NCBI GenBank assembly: GCA_030689285.1
Contig: JAUYJM010000007.1
Location: forward strand, 1-36,649
Direction: 5' to 3'
Length of the DNA: 36,649 bases
From: a bacterium
GTDB lineage: Bacteria; Patescibacteriota; Minisyncoccia; Phycocordibacterales; GCA-002787175
The position numbers were made by a program, and so were the translations under genes. The notes below the pieces were generated by a model that was not told the DNA's origin, made no database searches, and saw only the letters and a program-made list of their open reading frames with translations. The number at the start of each line of letters is the position of its first letter. The stretch's first letter is position 1. Positions 14,315 through 21,096 of the stretch are shown one piece after another.

Positions 14315-14695
14315 TTACCATATTTCAAATAAAGGTTCTCCTCCCAGCCTTTCTTTTCTGGCATCCTCTCCGGTCATAATTCCCCGAGGCGTAGACACCG
14401 CCACTTTTCCGTAACCTTGTTTTACCCTCCTTATGTCAGATGCTCTTATGTAAACCCTTTGCGAAGGCTTGGAGACCCTTCTCACTCCCTCTATCTTGGG
14501 AAGACCTCCGTCGTAAGCTAAAACCACTTTGATTTCTCTGCTCTTTTCCTTTCTGGAAAAATCAGAAATAAAGCCGTTCCTCTTCATAAGACCTAAAATG
14601 GATTCGTTCAAGTTGGAAGCCGGAATGAATACCGACTGCTTTCCCGCCTTATTGGCGTTTTGTATCTTTGTTATGATGTTTGAAATTTTGTCCAT
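14315..14695 (-). CDS. rpsH: 30S ribosomal protein S8
   Basis: S8 binds central 16S rRNA and is the translational repressor of the spc operon in E. coli. The 126-residue protein has ISNIITKIQNANKAGK near the start and the signature C-terminus GKVAVSTPRGIMTGEDARK, ending in LGGEPLFEIW. The SRKEKS loop and RRVSKPSQRVYIR are also typical. Confidence 0.96.
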   Translation of the reverse strand: MDKISNIITKIQNANKAGKQSVFIPASNLNESILGLMKRNGFISDFSRKEKSREIKVVLAYDGGLPKIEGVRRVSKPSQRVYIRASDIRRVKQGYGKVAVSTPRGIMTGEDARKERLGGEPLFEIW

Positions 14696-14814
14696 AATTT
14701 TTGTTCCGAAGTCGGCTCCAAACGATGCTCCCTAATTTTTCACCGTAAACATATTCATAATAGGTTCGGGCACTCTCCGTGTTTGCGGTCAAATCCGGAT
14801 CCGGACTTCCAGGG
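14696..14814. other. rpsH-rpsN spacer with a perfect palindrome
   Basis: This is an unusually long 119-base spacer for a ribosomal operon. It holds the perfect palindrome TCCGGATCCGGA (14794-14805) close to the rpsN stop but no repeat of the A or B type. TTAGGGAGC on the minus strand is a possible ribosome-binding site, though rather far from the rpsH ATG. Confidence 0.4.
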
Positions 14815-15000
14815 TTACCAGCTTGACTTCTTTACCCCAGGTATCATTCCTTCGTTGGCGAATTCGCGAAAACATATTCTGCAAAGACCGAAATCCCTTA
14901 TGAAGCCGCGTTTCCTGCCGCAACGAAAACATCTGCGCACAATTCTACTGCTCCACTTCGGTTTTTTGACGCTCCTTGCTATTACTGATTTTTTTGCCAT
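14815..15000 (-). CDS. rpsN: 30S ribosomal protein S14, zinc type
   Basis: This 61-residue S14 is of the short zinc-binding form. Cysteines C24, C27, C40 and C43 ([20 protein letters not shown]) make the zinc ribbon. The start at 15000 ([10 protein letters not shown]) matches the family; the longer frame adds twelve unrelated residues. It sits between rplE and rpsH, as expected. Confidence 0.95.
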   Translation of the reverse strand: MAKKSVIARSVKKPKWSSRIVRRCFRCGRKRGFIRDFGLCRICFREFANEGMIPGVKKSSW

Positions 15001-15063
15001 ATTTTTAGCAACAGGGTTACAAGATATTAACAACAAAAACTTCTTGAGTCAAGACTGCTTATG

Positions 15064-15621
15064 TTATGCTTCAAAACTAGGACTTCGGTCTTTCCGAAAA
15101 GGAAAATTTATGGCTTCCAGAAACCCGAATGTTTCCTCTTTTGTTTTTGAGCTGACAACCATCGTAACAGCCAATCCGAAAACATCTTTTATTTCCTCGT
15201 CTGAAGTTTCTGGAAATATCGTATGCTCCTTTATGCCGAGGGTTACGTTGCCCATATTGTCCACCACGGTTCTTTGGATGCCTCTGAAATCTTTAGTTCT
15301 GGGAAATCCTATATTTAAGAGCTTGCCTAAAAAGCCCTGCATTCTGCTTCCTCGTAAAACTACCTGGACACCTACAGGATCTCCTTGTCTGGTTTTAAAA
15401 GAGGCGATAGATTTTTTCGCGCCCCTAAGAACAGGTTTTTGCCCTGTAATCTTGGTTAGTCGGTCTAAGACAAGTTCAATTTTCTTTTTATCCTTAAATG
15501 ACCCGACTCCCACGCTCACAACCACCTTTTCTATCTTCGGTGTTTCCATGATATTAACATAACCGAATTTGTCTTTCATTTTAGCGAATATTTCTTTTTG
15601 TATGTTGTTTTTTAACGTCAT
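15064..15621 (-). CDS. rplE: 50S ribosomal protein L5
   Basis: L5 binds 5S rRNA and contacts the P-site tRNA. The protein has 185 residues from the ATG at 15621 (MTLKNNIQKE), with MKDKFGYVNIMETPKIEKVV, the GQKPVLRGAKKSIASFKTRQ segment, and IGFPRTKDFRGI followed by FPETS. An upstream CAA-read TTG start would add twelve residues with no family match, so the ATG is preferred. Confidence 0.96.
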   Translation of the reverse strand: MTLKNNIQKEIFAKMKDKFGYVNIMETPKIEKVVVSVGVGSFKDKKKIELVLDRLTKITGQKPVLRGAKKSIASFKTRQGDPVGVQVVLRGSRMQGFLGKLLNIGFPRTKDFRGIQRTVVDNMGNVTLGIKEHTIFPETSDEEIKDVFGLAVTMVVSSKTKEETFGFLEAINFPFRKDRSPSFEA

Positions 15622-15646
15622 GTTATTTTGTAATGCGAAATCGGCG

Positions 15647-15946
15647 CTATATTGCACTGCCGCTTTTCTTGCTTACTCTTATCTTTTTGTCTCCTTCCAT
15701 TTTATAGCCGACTCTCACGGGCTTTCCGTTTTCCACAAGAGAAACATTGGACACGTCCACGGGCATCGCTACTTCCACGATTTGTCCCTTTCCGCTCGTT
15801 TTAGAGGCCTTTTTGTGCCTTTTAGCCATATTCAAACCGGATACGATGACTTTTCCGAGCTTTGGAAAAACCTCTGAAACAGCGCCTGTCTTGCCGCGCT
15901 CTTTTCCGGAAATCACTATTATATTGTCTCCTTTTTTGATTTTCAT
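15647..15946 (-). CDS. rplX: 50S ribosomal protein L24
   Basis: L24 is an assembly initiator of the large subunit. The 99-residue protein has the KOW motif region MKIKKGDNIIVISGKERGK with TGAVSEVFPK, then VSGLNMAKRHKK and a shortened C-terminus. It starts two bases after the rplN stop, implying tight coupling. Confidence 0.95.
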   Translation of the reverse strand: MKIKKGDNIIVISGKERGKTGAVSEVFPKLGKVIVSGLNMAKRHKKASKTSGKGQIVEVAMPVDVSNVSLVENGKPVRVGYKMEGDKKIRVSKKSGSAI

Positions 15947-15948
15947 AT

Positions 15949-16320
15949 TTAAACTATTTCAGCCGCCTTTGAGCTAATCGTTTGATAACCAAACTCGGCC
16001 ATCTCCCTCGGTATTGGACCGAAAATGCGTCCGGCAATCGGTTCGGACTTGGCTTTATCCACTAAAACCACGGCATTCTCATCAAACCTGATATAAGAGC
16101 CGTCAGAGCGCCTAAACGGTTTTACCTGCCTTACCACCACCGCGTGGAAAACATCTTTTTTCTTGACGGTTTTTCTCGGTTCCGCCTTCTGCACCGAAAT
16201 GACGACTTTCTCTCCCAATTCCGCGTACCTTTTCTTTGAGCCTCCGAGTACTTTGAAAACGCGTCCGAATTTTGCGCCGGAGTTGTCCGCGATTTTCACG
16301 ATGGAACGAGGTTGAATCAT
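15949..16320 (-). CDS. rplN: 50S ribosomal protein L14
   Basis: L14 bridges the subunits and contacts L19 and 16S rRNA. The 123-residue protein starts MIQPRSIVKIADNSGAKFGR and includes GEKVVISVQKAEPRK, VVVRQVKPFRRSDGSYIRFD and the C-terminal GPIPREMAEFGYQTISSKA. It is followed two bases later by rplX. The gap upstream to rpsQ is filled by palindromic element B3. Confidence 0.97.
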   Translation of the reverse strand: MIQPRSIVKIADNSGAKFGRVFKVLGGSKKRYAELGEKVVISVQKAEPRKTVKKKDVFHAVVVRQVKPFRRSDGSYIRFDENAVVLVDKAKSEPIAGRIFGPIPREMAEFGYQTISSKAAEIV

Positions 16321-16412
16321 AAGATTAGTTCGTCAAGTTTATCAAGTTGAAAGTTCTTAAAGTATTCCGACTTTGCCTTACTTGATGAACTTTATGGACT
16401 TTATGAACTTTT
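16321..16412. repeat. Palindromic intergenic element B3 (rpsQ-rplN)
   Basis: It has the same plan as B1 and B2: TCAAGTTTATCAAGTTG words on the left, a centre AAAGTATTCCGACTTTGCC, and the right arm GATGAACTTTATGGACTTTA then TGAACTTTTAACTTT. Its last twelve or so bases are the 3' end of the rpsQ coding sequence, so the element reaches into the gene. Confidence 0.72.
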
Positions 16413-16637
16413 AACTTTGAAGTGCTTATCCTTTGATATCGGTCTGCACTCCGCTATCGTCACTGTATCTCCGATCTTTTTCGTGTTGCCTGAATCGTGC
16501 GCCTTAAATCTTTTCGTAACGCGCATAAATTTATGGTACTTTGGATGTTTTACAAAACGATTCACTTCTACCACCACGGTATCTTTCATTTTATTAGAAG
16601 CGACCACACCCGAAAGTACTCTGGGCTTTTTTTCCAT
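16401..16637 (-). CDS. rpsQ: 30S ribosomal protein S17
   Basis: S17 is a primary 16S rRNA-binding protein with an OB fold. The protein has 78 residues from the ATG at 16637 (MEKKPRVLSGVVASNKM), with KDTVVVEVNRFVKHPKYHKF, VTKRFKAHD and GDTVTIAECRPISKDKHF. A start at 16664 would add nine residues. The stop codon and the last residues (KVKSS) are encoded by the arm of repeat element B3. Confidence 0.94.
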   Translation of the reverse strand: MEKKPRVLSGVVASNKMKDTVVVEVNRFVKHPKYHKFMRVTKRFKAHDSGNTKKIGDTVTIAECRPISKDKHFKVKSS

Positions 16638-16722
16638 ATTTATATTTTTTGTTTTGGAAATCATATATTATTGCAGAAAAACTTTTAACATTGGGCGACT
16701 TGTGGCTTTTAAGAATTACACG

Positions 16723-16911
16723 CTACAAAAGAGGATGTCTGACGCTCAATTCCGTCAAAATTTTCGCTATTTCCTTTCTAAGGTTTTTTCCTTCTTTGAT
16801 ATTCTTCGCCTTGCTTCCGGACATACTGAATCTAAAGTTTTTAAGCGCAAGTCTCTTTTCAGAAAGCGCTTTTAGCAAATCTTTTGGGGTCTTGTTAGAA
16901 ATATCTTTCAT
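16723..16911 (-). CDS. rpmC: 50S ribosomal protein L29
   Basis: L29 lies at the polypeptide exit. The 62-residue helical protein shows the family features DLLKALSEKRLALKNFRFSM and a C-terminal LRKEIAKILTELSVR. Position between rplP and rpsQ is canonical. Similarity is weaker than for its neighbours, as is common for L29. Confidence 0.9.
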   Translation of the reverse strand: MKDISNKTPKDLLKALSEKRLALKNFRFSMSGSKAKNIKEGKNLRKEIAKILTELSVRHPLL

Positions 16912-16964
16912 AGTTTCCAGTGGTTGATTAATCTACATTATGTTTCAAACAAACGCAAACGAAA

Positions 16965-17381
16965 CTAGCGGGCTACAATCTTTGTCTTGACCGGAAGCTT
17001 GGTACCCGCTTTTCTTAAGGCCTCCTTTGCCGCGCTTTCCGAAAGACCGTCAATTTCAAATATTATCCTGCCCGGTCTAATCTGAGCGCAGTACCCTTGA
17101 AGGTCTCCTTTACCTTTGCCGAGTTTAACTTCGGCAGGCTTCGCCGTAAAAGGCATATCAGGAAAGACTCTGGTCCACATCTTTCCGGTCTTACCGGCAG
17201 CTCTAGACATTGCTCGTCTCGCCGCTTCAAGCTGGTTGGATTTTACTCTGGCAGCCTGAAGCGCCTTGAGACCAAAAGAACCGAAGCTTACCTCGGTACC
17301 TCTCGTCTCAACCCAAGCCCGCTTTGGATTGCGGCGCTTTGTCTGCCATTTTCTAAATTTTACTTTTTTGGGGAATAACAT
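16965..17381 (-). CDS. rplP: 50S ribosomal protein L16
   Basis: L16 is needed for A-site tRNA binding. The 138-residue protein has MLFPKKVKFRKWQTKRRNP, EVSFGSFGLKALQAARV, QLEAARRAMSRAAGKTGKMW, MPFTAKPAEVKLGKGKGDL and the C-terminal EALRKAGTKLPVKTKIV. Its ATG follows, by 11 bases, the second copy of the 93-base leader element, and no Shine-Dalgarno is evident. Confidence 0.97.
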   Translation of the reverse strand: MLFPKKVKFRKWQTKRRNPKRAWVETRGTEVSFGSFGLKALQAARVKSNQLEAARRAMSRAAGKTGKMWTRVFPDMPFTAKPAEVKLGKGKGDLQGYCAQIRPGRIIFEIDGLSESAAKEALRKAGTKLPVKTKIVAR

Positions 17382-17392
17382 ATGTAAATTTA

Positions 17393-17485
17393 TTCTCTAA
17401 TCAATCCCTAATTTTAGTCCCGAATTTCCCTAATTCAGATTCGTGATTGATTCGGGAGGCGCGTACTCGCGCCTAAATTCGGGAC
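17393..17485 (-). repeat. 93-base leader element, copy 2 (upstream of rplP)
   Basis: Read on the minus strand this closely matches the element before rplT at 5988-6080. It has GTCCCGAA, the hairpin GGCGCG-AGTA-CGCGCC (17473-17458), CCCGAATCAATCA, ATTAGGGA-type repeats, and the terminal GATTGATTAGAGAA. The second half differs from copy 1 mainly by exchange of ATTAGGGA and ATTCGGGA blocks. Orientation and distance to the next start codon are the same as in copy 1. Confidence 0.85.
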
Positions 17486-17501
17486 TATTTGGGATGATTG
17501 G

Positions 17502-18173
17502 TTACTTTCGCTGGTTCTTATCAGCGAAAATCTCTCCTTTATATATCCAAACCTTTATCCCGATATCGCCGTAAGGCATATGGGCCTTCTCTCTGGCAAA
17601 ATCCACATCGGCTCTAAAAGTCTGAAGAGGGATTCTGCCTTTTTTGAGTTCCTCCGTTCTTGCCATTTCAGCCCCGCCTAGTCTTCCTCCAAGATAAACC
17701 TTGACTCCCTGAACATCTCTGTTTGCCATAACTTTCTCAATAGTCTGCTTCATAACCCTTCTGAAAGGAAACCTCTTCTCAATGCCTTCCGCAACCATAT
17801 AGGCAACTATTGAAGCATTTGATTCGGGAGACTTGACTTCCTCAACATCCAGCTTCACATCCCCGGAAATCGGTATTTTTTTGCGGGACAGAAATTTGAG
17901 TACATCCTTTTTTAGGTTTAAAATTCCTTCTCCGCTTTTGCCGATTATAAGGCCGGGTCGTGAAGTTTTTATTATTATTCGGAAAGATTTTCCCCCTCTT
18001 TCCATCTCTACAGAACTTACATAAAGTCCTCGCAAACGCTGTGTGAGGTAGTCCCTAAGAAGCACATCGCATTTCAAAAAATCTCTATACTTTCCTCCCA
18101 TGCCAAACCATCGGGATTTCCAGTCCCTGATGATTCCTAAACGATGCGAATACGGATGGACAATGTGAGTCAT
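17502..18173 (-). CDS. rpsC: 30S ribosomal protein S3
   Basis: S3 lines the mRNA entry channel. The 223-residue protein begins MTHIVHPYSHRLGIIRDWKS, contains the KH domain with IIIKTSRPGLIIGKSGEGI, and the C-terminal domain with VMANRDVQGVKVYLGGRLGG followed by AEMARTEELKKGRIPLQ. It ends near residue 223 with VWIYKGEIF and a short tail. The start lies 45 bases after the rplV stop. Confidence 0.97.
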   Translation of the reverse strand: MTHIVHPYSHRLGIIRDWKSRWFGMGGKYRDFLKCDVLLRDYLTQRLRGLYVSSVEMERGGKSFRIIIKTSRPGLIIGKSGEGILNLKKDVLKFLSRKKIPISGDVKLDVEEVKSPESNASIVAYMVAEGIEKRFPFRRVMKQTIEKVMANRDVQGVKVYLGGRLGGAEMARTEELKKGRIPLQTFRADVDFAREKAHMPYGDIGIKVWIYKGEIFADKNQRK

Positions 18174-18218
18174 AAAATTAATTTGGGGTTTAAATCTGAA
18201 GGTATAGGGTTAAATTTT

Positions 18219-18563
18219 TTACTTTTTGCCTTTCATTGACACTTTCGCTCCGAGAATGAGCGTAATGATGCTTGTTCTCTTTTTTATGCGGAACATTGAG
18301 CCCCTAGCCCTTGGCATCCCTCTTTTTAAAACGGAACCGCCGTCAACCGTAATCTTTTCAACAAAAAGCCCTTCTGTGGGTATATTTTTTTGCCTTGCGT
18401 TTGCCAAAGCGGAGTCAAGAAGTTTTCTGACCGGTCCTGTCGCGGTTTTGACTGTGTAGGACAAAAGATTTTGAGCTTCCTCAACCTTTTTACCTCGTAT
18501 CATATCCGCCACCAGCCGGACTTTTCGGGGAGATTGTCGGTAGTTGTTTAGAATTGCTTTCAT
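18219..18563 (-). CDS. rplV: 50S ribosomal protein L22
   Basis: L22 forms part of the exit-tunnel wall. The 114-residue protein has NNYRQSPRKVRLVADMIRGK, ANARQKN and the C-terminal beta-hairpin region VLKRGMPRARGSMFRIKKRT followed by SIITLILG. It starts right at the edge of the repeat-filled gap that separates it from rpsS. Confidence 0.96.
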   Translation of the reverse strand: MKAILNNYRQSPRKVRLVADMIRGKKVEEAQNLLSYTVKTATGPVRKLLDSALANARQKNIPTEGLFVEKITVDGGSVLKRGMPRARGSMFRIKKRTSIITLILGAKVSMKGKK

Positions 18564-18703
18564 GGCGTGTACGTGTAGCGTGTAGCGTGCAACGTGTAGC
18601 GTAGAATCTTGTAACGTGTAGCGTCAGAGTATTTCTTTTCCGGCGTTACACGTTACAAGTTACACTTTTTAGATTATGGCGTTACAAGCTACACGTTTTG
18701 TGA
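18564..18703. repeat. Tandem and inverted repeat element B4 (rpsS-rplV)
   Basis: The left part contains about four degenerate CGTGTAGCGT words, the centre AGAGTATTTCTTTTCCGGC resembles the AGTATT centre of B1 to B3, and the right part contains GTTACACGTTACAAGTTACAC-type words complementary to the left ones. The whole gap of 140 bases is repeat. It looks like the same architecture as B1 to B3 built from a different arm word. Confidence 0.65.
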
Positions 18704-19045
18704 TTATTTTTTCGCTTCTGTCGCCGATTTGGCCGACTGGGCCGCCGCTATTTCGGCGTCCTTTTTCTGTTGTTCCAACTCCTTCTGCATCTTACCGCCG
18801 TGCCTGACAAACTTTCTAGTCAGTGAGAACTCTCCCAAACGGTGTCCTACCATATCTTCAGTAACCAAAACTTCCGGGAAATCTTTTCCGTTGTGCACCA
18901 AAAATTTAAACCCGACCATTTCAGGCGAAATAACGGAAGCGCGAATCCATACTTTTATAGGCCCGGAGCTTTCCGGTCTTTTGCCCTGGATTTTTTTTAG
19001 AATCCTCGGGTCAACATATGGTCCTTTGGACAGAGAACGTGTCAT
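18704..19045 (-). CDS. rpsS: 30S ribosomal protein S19
   Basis: S19 sits in the head of the small subunit. The protein has 113 residues from the ATG at 19045: MTRSLSKGPYVDPRIL, SSGPIKVWIRASVISPEMVG, VTEDMVGHRLGEFSLTRKF, then a C-terminal tail of about 25 Gln, Lys and Ala residues. The longer open frame upstream to 19183 has no family match. It is the first ribosomal gene of this block: rplB, which normally precedes rpsS, is missing, and argS lies upstream instead. Confidence 0.96.
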   Translation of the reverse strand: MTRSLSKGPYVDPRILKKIQGKRPESSGPIKVWIRASVISPEMVGFKFLVHNGKDFPEVLVTEDMVGHRLGEFSLTRKFVRHGGKMQKELEQQKKDAEIAAAQSAKSATEAKK

Positions 19046-19080
19046 AATTTTAAAAACAAGCTCCTGCCGAGCTTTAAATG

Positions 19081-19108
19081 AGTTTACCAGAAGACAAAGG
19101 AAAGTCAA
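19081..19108 (-). promoter_or_regulatory. Possible promoter of the rpsS-map block
   Basis: On the minus strand, TTGACT (19108-19103) and TAAACT (19086-19081) are spaced by 16 bases, giving a leader of about 30 bases before rpsS. The leader holds a small hairpin AAGCTC/GAGCTT (19058-19074) that would bury AGGAG, a possible ribosome-binding site. Confidence 0.45.
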
Positions 19109-19197
19109 CTCAAAGCGTTGGCGCAACTTTTTTACACGCGCCTGAGAAACAAGAATCTTGCACATACCATTATTAAAGGGCAAAACAAGCCGTTTTC

Positions 19198-19221
19198 AAT
19201 ACGCCACGCGGGTGGCGTATT
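19198..19221. repeat. Perfect 10-bp hairpin upstream of rpsS
   Basis: AATACGCCAC and GTGGCGTATT enclose a GCGG loop. Neither strand has a T run after it, so it is a weak terminator candidate; an operator or a structured leader is also possible. The rest of 19046-19341 shows no gene. Confidence 0.5.
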
Positions 19222-19341
19222 AATCTGGTTTAAAATGACCCAATATGCCCATTACACCACATTTTTCCCAAAATTTCTGGAGGTTGGACACCTAAATTCA
19301 GAGGAGAAGCGTCTCTTTCGGGAAAGCTATCCGAGCGCCCC

Positions 19342-21078
19342 TTACATCTTCTCTGGCGTCTTAATACCGAGAAGCCAAAGCCCGTTTTTCATTACTTGAG
19401 CGAAAGCATATGTCAAAGCAATTTTGTAAGGAGAAGACGGGTCGCCCTTGTCCACTATTTTTTCTTTGGCGTACCAAGAGTTAAACTGGCCCGCAATCTC
19501 TGTCAAATAGGTTACGATATGGTGTGGCGCGTATTCACTGGCCGCTCTTTCCACAATTTCCGGAAATCTGATAATCAGTCTTTCCAAAGAATTGGGCTCA
19601 TTTCTTTTTTCCGGAAATTGGAAATTGGAAATTGGAAATTGGAAATTTTCTGCTCTGGCCTTCGCCAGAACAGAACTCGCTCTTGTGTGCGAATACTGCA
19701 AATACGGTCCAGAGTCGCCTTCAAAAGAAACCGATTTTTCAAGCTCAAAAACAATATCTCCCCCTATGGCTTGCCGTAGTATGGAATACTTTATTGCTCC
19801 GACCGCTATAATTTCAGCTGTTTCTTCCCTTTTTTCTTCCGAAAAATCTCGTTCTTTCATTTTTTCTTTAACCAGATTCTTAACTTGCTTCAAAAGCGCC
19901 TCGCCTGTTATGACATTTCCTTTTCGCGAAGACATCTTGCCTTCGGCAAAACGCATCATTCCATGACTTATATGCTCGGTTTTATGGCCAATTTTCTCAT
20001 CTACTTCGCTCAAAGCGGAGAGCACAACCTTAAAATAATCGTCCTGTTCGCTTGCGGTTACAATTATAGACCTTTCAAGGTCTTCGTGACGTTTAAATTT
20101 TTCCGTATTTAAACCCATCTCTTTGGCTTCGTATGTCGGCAACCCTTTTGAAGTCACGAATACTCTTTTATGCAGTCCTCTTTTCTCACCATCAAATATG
20201 ACGGCTCCTTCGCTTTCTTCAAATACGCCTTTTTTCAAAAACTCCAGCGTTATTTCCTTTCCTCTGCCCGCCACTTCACTTTCAAAAATGTATTCGTCAA
20301 ATTTTGTACCCAAAACGGCGTAAAGTTCTTCAAAATGTTCCAGGCTCCACGTTCGGCCTTTTTCATATATTTTATTCGCTTCCGCGTCTGACTTTTCATA
20401 AAGAATTTTGTTTAGCTCGTCTATTTCGGCTTTATTCTCCTTGGAATTCTCATAAGCGCTGGAGCCGAACACGTACGCTTCGCCCAAAAAAGCGGTCTTT
20501 TCCGACAACGAGTCGCTGTCTTTCGGTACGCTACCAAGTTTATTTTTGTATCCCCAAACAGCTTTTGCGATATGAAGTCCCGTGTCACTCGGGTAGCACA
20601 TTCTCACGACCTTCGCTCCGGAAAACTCGGTCAAACGGGAGATGGATTCTCCTATGGCATTACTCATCAAATGCCCGATATGAAACGGCTTGAAAATATT
20701 GGGGTCGGTGTATTCCACCATCACTTTTTCATCCAAAAGATGTTCACTTTTTCCAAACCTTTCTTTTTTCTCCAAAATATCTGTTACGCCAAGGGCAAAA
20801 ACTTTTGGTTTTAGATGGAAGTTTATAAACCCCGCTCCCGCCACCTCTGCTTTTTCCACTTCTTCCAACTGATTTTCCGTAACGCTCCTTACCAAATCAA
20901 TCGCGAGCTCCCGCGGACTTTTGCCGACTTTCTTTGCGTAAACAAGCGCCGCGTTTGTGGCAAAGTCCCCATGCGCCAAATCGGCTGAATGCTTTAATTC
21001 AACTTTTGCGGTTTTGACCCCCTCCTTTTTTAGGCCGTCTTCCACCGTTTTTTTTATTTTTTCCTTTATTTCTATCAT
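19342..21078 (-). CDS. argS: Arginyl-tRNA synthetase
   Basis: This class I enzyme charges tRNA-Arg. The 578-residue protein has the N-terminal additional domain, the HIGH motif as FKPFHIGHLMSNAIGES (HIGH 133-136), the KMSKS-equivalent GKMSSRKGNVI, the SGPYLQYSHTRASS segment and the C-terminal anticodon-binding domain (GQFNSWYAKEKI, ending LLGIKTPEKM). Between the helix VLAKARAE and the anticodon domain, residues about 478-489 (NFQFPISNFQFP) are encoded by a heptanucleotide repeat. It lies 18 bases downstream of the ABC exporter gene. Its position upstream of rpsS replaces the usual rplB neighbourhood. Confidence 0.97.
   Translation of the reverse strand: MIEIKEKIKKTVEDGLKKEGVKTAKVELKHSADLAHGDFATNAALVYAKKVGKSPRELAIDLVRSVTENQLEEVEKAEVAGAGFINFHLKPKVFALGVTDILEKKERFGKSEHLLDEKVMVEYTDPNIFKPFHIGHLMSNAIGESISRLTEFSGAKVVRMCYPSDTGLHIAKAVWGYKNKLGSVPKDSDSLSEKTAFLGEAYVFGSSAYENSKENKAEIDELNKILYEKSDAEANKIYEKGRTWSLEHFEELYAVLGTKFDEYIFESEVAGRGKEITLEFLKKGVFEESEGAVIFDGEKRGLHKRVFVTSKGLPTYEAKEMGLNTEKFKRHEDLERSIIVTASEQDDYFKVVLSALSEVDEKIGHKTEHISHGMMRFAEGKMSSRKGNVITGEALLKQVKNLVKEKMKERDFSEEKREETAEIIAVGAIKYSILRQAIGGDIVFELEKSVSFEGDSGPYLQYSHTRASSVLAKARAENFQFPISNFQFPEKRNEPNSLERLIIRFPEIVERAASEYAPHHIVTYLTEIAGQFNSWYAKEKIVDKGDPSSPYKIALTYAFAQVMKNGLWLLGIKTPEKM
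19613..19647. repeat. GGAAATT heptamer repeat inside argS
   Basis: Five exact tandem copies of GGAAATT (plus strand) lie in the argS coding sequence. Because three heptamers make seven codons, the repeat stays open and encodes NFQFPIS then NFQFP. It falls in a surface linker before the anticodon-binding domain. Confidence 0.9.
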
Positions 21079-21096
21079 TCTTAAATTTGTCCTTTA

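Noticed and set aside
14783..15562. Long plus-strand open frame of 259 codons
   Set aside because: It is antisense to rpsN and rplE, whose families are certain, and has no start signal of its own.
13583..18703. CRISPR array
   Set aside because: The repeats are single palindromic units in separate gaps, without regular spacers or cas genes.
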